Source of the DNA: Actinomycetota bacterium | GTDB lineage: Bacteria; Actinomycetota; Actinomycetes; Nanopelagicales; Nanopelagicaceae | Direction: 5' to 3' | NCBI GenBank assembly: GCA_010028225.1 | Contig: RGOY01000024.1 | Location: 1-11,632, forward strand | Length of the DNA stretch: 11,632 bases | Shown here: piece after piece, positions 9,888 to 11,632 of the stretch | How the letters are laid out: the number at the start of each line of letters is the position of its first letter | Position numbering within the stretch: the first letter of the stretch is position 1 | Translations under genes and position numbers: made by a program | Notes under the pieces: generated by a model | Database searches by the model: none | What the model saw: only the letters and a program-made list of their open reading frames with translations | Told to the model about the DNA's origin: nothing

Positions 9888-10584
9888 TACCGGAAAAGAA
9901 CTCGCTCTCCTTCAAGAGCAAGTCGTTAGATGTAAACGGTGTCCACGATTAGTCAGTTGGCGCAAAGAGGTGGCACGCGTCAAGCGGAAAGCGTATGTAG
10001 ATCAGGAGTATTGGGGAAAGCCAGTACCAAGTTTCGGTGTCGATAAACCTGCGATCTTGATTGTTGGATTGGCTCCGGGAGCACATGGTGCGAATAGAAC
10101 AGGCAGAATATTCACCGGCGATAGTTCTGGGGATTGGCTCTATCGTTCCTTGCATCGAGCGGGTCTTGCAAAACTGCCAACAAGTATCTCTCGAGAAGAT
10201 GGCCAAGAACTCTTTAAGACGAGAATCACATGCGCGGTTCGTTGCGCACCACCGGGAAATAAGCCGACCACAAGTGAGCGGGATAACTGCAATCGATTCT
10301 TTGAGAAGGAATTAGAACTTGTGATGCCAAGCCTTAAGGTGATCGTTGCGCTAGGGGGATTTGCCTGGCAGGTGGTAACTCGCCAGTTAGTCGAGATGGG
10401 TGAAAACCTTCACCGAATTCCCAGGTTTAAGCACGGTGTCGAGTTGCAGTGGATTGGGAAAGACGGGAATAGTCGTCTACTGGTTGGGAGTTACCATCCC
10501 AGCCAACAGAACACCTTCACTGGCAAGCTGACCGAAGCCATGTTGGACCAGGTGATGAAGCGGGCAGGTAGATTGACCCGTTAA
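9877..10584 (+). CDS. Uracil-DNA glycosylase, family 5 (UdgB-like, 4Fe-4S)
   Basis: A family 5 uracil-DNA glycosylase, which removes uracil and some other deaminated bases to start base excision repair. With ATG at 9877 the product is 235 residues (GTG at 9874 is the alternative). The four iron-sulfur ligands are visible as Cys19-x2-Cys22 and Cys123-x14-Cys138. Motif 1 is GLAPGAHGANRTGR (64-77), where the family 5 pattern with alanine replaces the acidic residue of other families. VRCAPPGNKPT lies at 121-131 and motif 2 HPSQQNTFTGKL at 207-218. The start overlaps the end of ppx/gppA by 11 nt, so it is the last protein gene of the eno cluster. Its TAA stop abuts the tRNA gene. Bacterial family 5 enzymes occur in M. 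tuberculosis (udgB) but, as I recall, at a different locus. Confidence 0.92.
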   Translation: MRINTGKELALLQEQVVRCKRCPRLVSWRKEVARVKRKAYVDQEYWGKPVPSFGVDKPAILIVGLAPGAHGANRTGRIFTGDSSGDWLYRSLHRAGLAKLPTSISREDGQELFKTRITCAVRCAPPGNKPTTSERDNCNRFFEKELELVMPSLKVIVALGGFAWQVVTRQLVEMGENLHRIPRFKHGVELQWIGKDGNSRLLVGSYHPSQQNTFTGKLTEAMLDQVMKRAGRLTR

Positions 10585-10660
10585 GCCCCTGTAGCCCAAC
10601 GGCAGAGGCAGACGACTTAAAATCGTCCAAGTGTGGGTTCGACCCCCACCGGGGGCACCA
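10585..10660 (+). tRNA. tRNA-Leu (anticodon UAA) with a short variable loop
   Basis: A complete cloverleaf with encoded CCA. The acceptor stem is GCCCCTG/CGGGGGC (one T-G wobble); D arm at 10594-10609; anticodon stem GACGA/TCGTC around the loop CTTAAAA (10616-10622), giving anticodon TAA at 10618-10620; variable loop CAAGT (10628-10632); T arm GTGGG-TTCGACC-CCCAC; discriminator A at 10657, then CCA. Anticodon UAA reads UUA leucine codons, which do occur in the neighbouring genes. The D arm has three G-C pairs with a C-A mismatch at 13-22, A14-A15 and a T at 48, features I associate with tRNA-Leu. The variable loop is only five bases, not the long class II arm expected for leucine tRNAs. The first base follows directly on the udgB stop codon. 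Confidence 0.9.
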
Positions 10661-10681
10661 AAGAAAAAGTGCAAGTCCAAG

Positions 10682-10697
10682 CATCGCGAAAGCGATG
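10682..10697 (+). other. Perfect hairpin with GAAA tetraloop between the tRNA and the membrane protein gene
   Basis: CATCGC (10682-10687) and GCGATG (10692-10697) form a perfect 6-bp stem closed by a GAAA tetraloop, a very stable RNA fold. No T tract follows, so it is not a standard intrinsic terminator. It sits 5 nt before the ribosome binding site AAGGAG (10703-10708) of the next gene, in the 56-nt leader that would remain after tRNA 3' processing. It may stabilise that leader or affect initiation; this is inference. Confidence 0.55.
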
Positions 10698-10716
10698 AGA
10701 GCAAGGAGAAGACGAG

Positions 10717-11496
10717 ATGCAAAGTTCAAATCCAGTATTTAGACGAGGTTATGCCGCGATGGATGTCCGTGAACTGGATCGAACAGAGGAAGTAAGGAAT
10801 CTCGAAGAGCAGTTTGCTGCGCCATCTGCCTCTTCAATCCGAACTGGTCGCATCACCATGGAAGATGTCGTTGCTAGAACTGGCATGCTCTTTGGCATCT
10901 TGGTCGTTACTGGCGCGCTTGCTTGGTATCTCGATCTTGGTTTTGGTGCACTGCTCTTAGGTTTCGGAGTGGGTTTCGTACTCTCCCTCGTCATAAGTTT
11001 TAGCAAGACTGTCCGCCCAGCTCTTGTGATGGTCTATGCAGCGATGCAGGGACTGGCACTCGGTGTCATCAGTAATATCTACGAGGATATTTTTCCGGGA
11101 ATTGTTAGCCAGGCAGTGATCGGAACTCTTGCTGCCTTTGTCGGTGCGCTTTACGCCTATCGAAGTGGAAAAGTAAGAGTCACTCCTCGCTTTACGCGAA
11201 TCCTTGTCACTGCGCTAATCGGTTATCTCGTTCTTGGAATCGTTAACCTGGTCGCTGTTCTCGTCTTCAATGCGACGAGCATGTACTCACAAGGTCTACT
11301 CAGCGTTGGAATCTCTGCTCTAGGTGTAGCTCTCGCTTCCTTCTTCTTGATCTTGGATTTTGATCAAGCTTCGAAGATGGTCGCCGCTGGTGTGCCTGAA
11401 GTCGAGTCCTGGCGTGCCGGATTTGGTCTTATGGTCACAATCGTCTGGCTCTACCTTGAGGTCCTTCGCCTGATCTCAATTCTTCGTCGCGACTAA
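10717..11496 (+). CDS. Bax inhibitor-1/YccA family membrane protein
   Basis: An integral membrane protein of 259 residues of the Bax1-I/YccA (BaxI_1) family; bacterial relatives include YccA, which modulates FtsH, and calcium-leak proteins of the BsYetJ kind. The function of this actinobacterial branch is not established. A hydrophilic N-terminus (about 1-50, NPVFRRGYAAMD) is followed by seven predicted membrane helices at about 54-70, 74-95, 101-118, 127-147, 160-184, 191-213 and 234-254. Family-like segments are VYAAMQGLALGVISNIYE in helix 3, ILDFDQASKMVAAGVP after helix 6 and WRAGFGLMVTIVWLYLEVLRLI at the end. A strong AAGGAG eight bases before the ATG fixes the start. It ends convergently with a minus-strand gene, sharing four bases. 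Confidence 0.92.
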   Translation: MQSSNPVFRRGYAAMDVRELDRTEEVRNLEEQFAAPSASSIRTGRITMEDVVARTGMLFGILVVTGALAWYLDLGFGALLLGFGVGFVLSLVISFSKTVRPALVMVYAAMQGLALGVISNIYEDIFPGIVSQAVIGTLAAFVGALYAYRSGKVRVTPRFTRILVTALIGYLVLGIVNLVAVLVFNATSMYSQGLLSVGISALGVALASFFLILDFDQASKMVAAGVPEVESWRAGFGLMVTIVWLYLEVLRLISILRRD

Positions 11497-11632
11497 TCCT
11501 CGCGAACAGATAGCGGGCGCGAGCCTCCATCCTTGGCTGGTGCACCTTTAGGTAGCGCGAAGATGGCGCTTGCGCTCACGGTGAAGAGTAGAAGTGTTGC
11601 TAAGAATGCTGCGTGAAATGACGCCTGGTCTT
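11493..11632 (-). CDS. C-terminal end of a membrane protein, possibly an MFS transporter
   Basis: The minus strand is open from the right edge of the window to a TAG stop at 11495-11493. The 45 visible residues include a hydrophobic helix (AAFLATLLLFTVSASAIFAL in outline) followed by a proline-, lysine- and arginine-rich tail ending SRPLSVRED. This is what the last membrane helix and cytoplasmic tail of a multi-helix transporter look like; the DQASFHAAFLA segment before the helix recalls DHA2-type MFS exporters. The fragment is too short for a firm family call. Its stop overlaps the stop of the BI-1-like gene by 4 nt in a tail-to-tail arrangement. Confidence 0.55.
   Translation of the reverse strand, partial: DQASFHAAFLATLLLFTVSASAIFALPKGAPAKDGGSRPLSVRED

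Noticed and set aside
10585..10660. Ochre-suppressor tRNA
   Set aside because: A suppressor of UAA stops needs anticodon UUA. The anticodon here is UAA, which reads the leucine codon UUA.
10682..10705. Intrinsic terminator after the tRNA
   Set aside because: The hairpin is stable but is followed by AGAGCAAGG and a ribosome binding site, with no T tract.

Overview
The window is a housekeeping segment of an actinobacterial chromosome, almost entirely on the + strand and tightly packed. The order prs - rplY - pth - mfd - SurA-like lipoprotein - mazG - eno - ftsB/divIC-like - DUF501 - ppx/gppA matches, from memory, the neighbourhood found in Mycobacterium and Streptomyces (in M. tuberculosis roughly Rv1014c to Rv1026, partly inverted and with an lpqU gene that is absent here). 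Base composition looks close to 50% GC and intergenic gaps are tiny. Together with the actinobacterial gene set this suggests a small-genome planktonic actinobacterium (Nanopelagicales/acI-like or similar). That placement is inference.

Layout. 1-463: the 3' end of prs (PRPP synthetase). 561-1793: rplY/ctc (ribosomal protein L25) and pth (peptidyl-tRNA hydrolase), 6 nt apart, followed by a hairpin terminator candidate. 1913-5403: mfd, broken into two reading frames with a short conserved segment missing at the junction. 5427-6701: a SurA-N-type lipoprotein and mazG. 6794-10584: a chain of five genes that overlap one another (eno, ftsB-like, DUF501, ppx/gppA, udgB-like), behind a candidate promoter. 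10585-10660: a tRNA with anticodon UAA that begins on the base after the udgB stop codon. 10717-11496: a seven-helix Bax-inhibitor-1/YccA-type membrane protein. 11493-11632: the C-terminus of a minus-strand membrane protein that converges on it.

The genes share themes rather than one pathway: translation (L25, Pth, tRNA), nucleotide supply and clean-up (Prs, MazG), DNA repair (Mfd, UdgB), central glycolysis (enolase), division (FtsB-like) and phosphate/alarmone metabolism (Ppx/GppA).

I see no phage, CRISPR, insertion sequence or defence system, and no clearly new system. The two items most worth attention are the mfd disruption, best explained by loss of about 55 bp (18 codons plus one base), and the tRNA-Leu(UAA), which has a leucine-type D arm but a short class I variable loop instead of the long class II arm.
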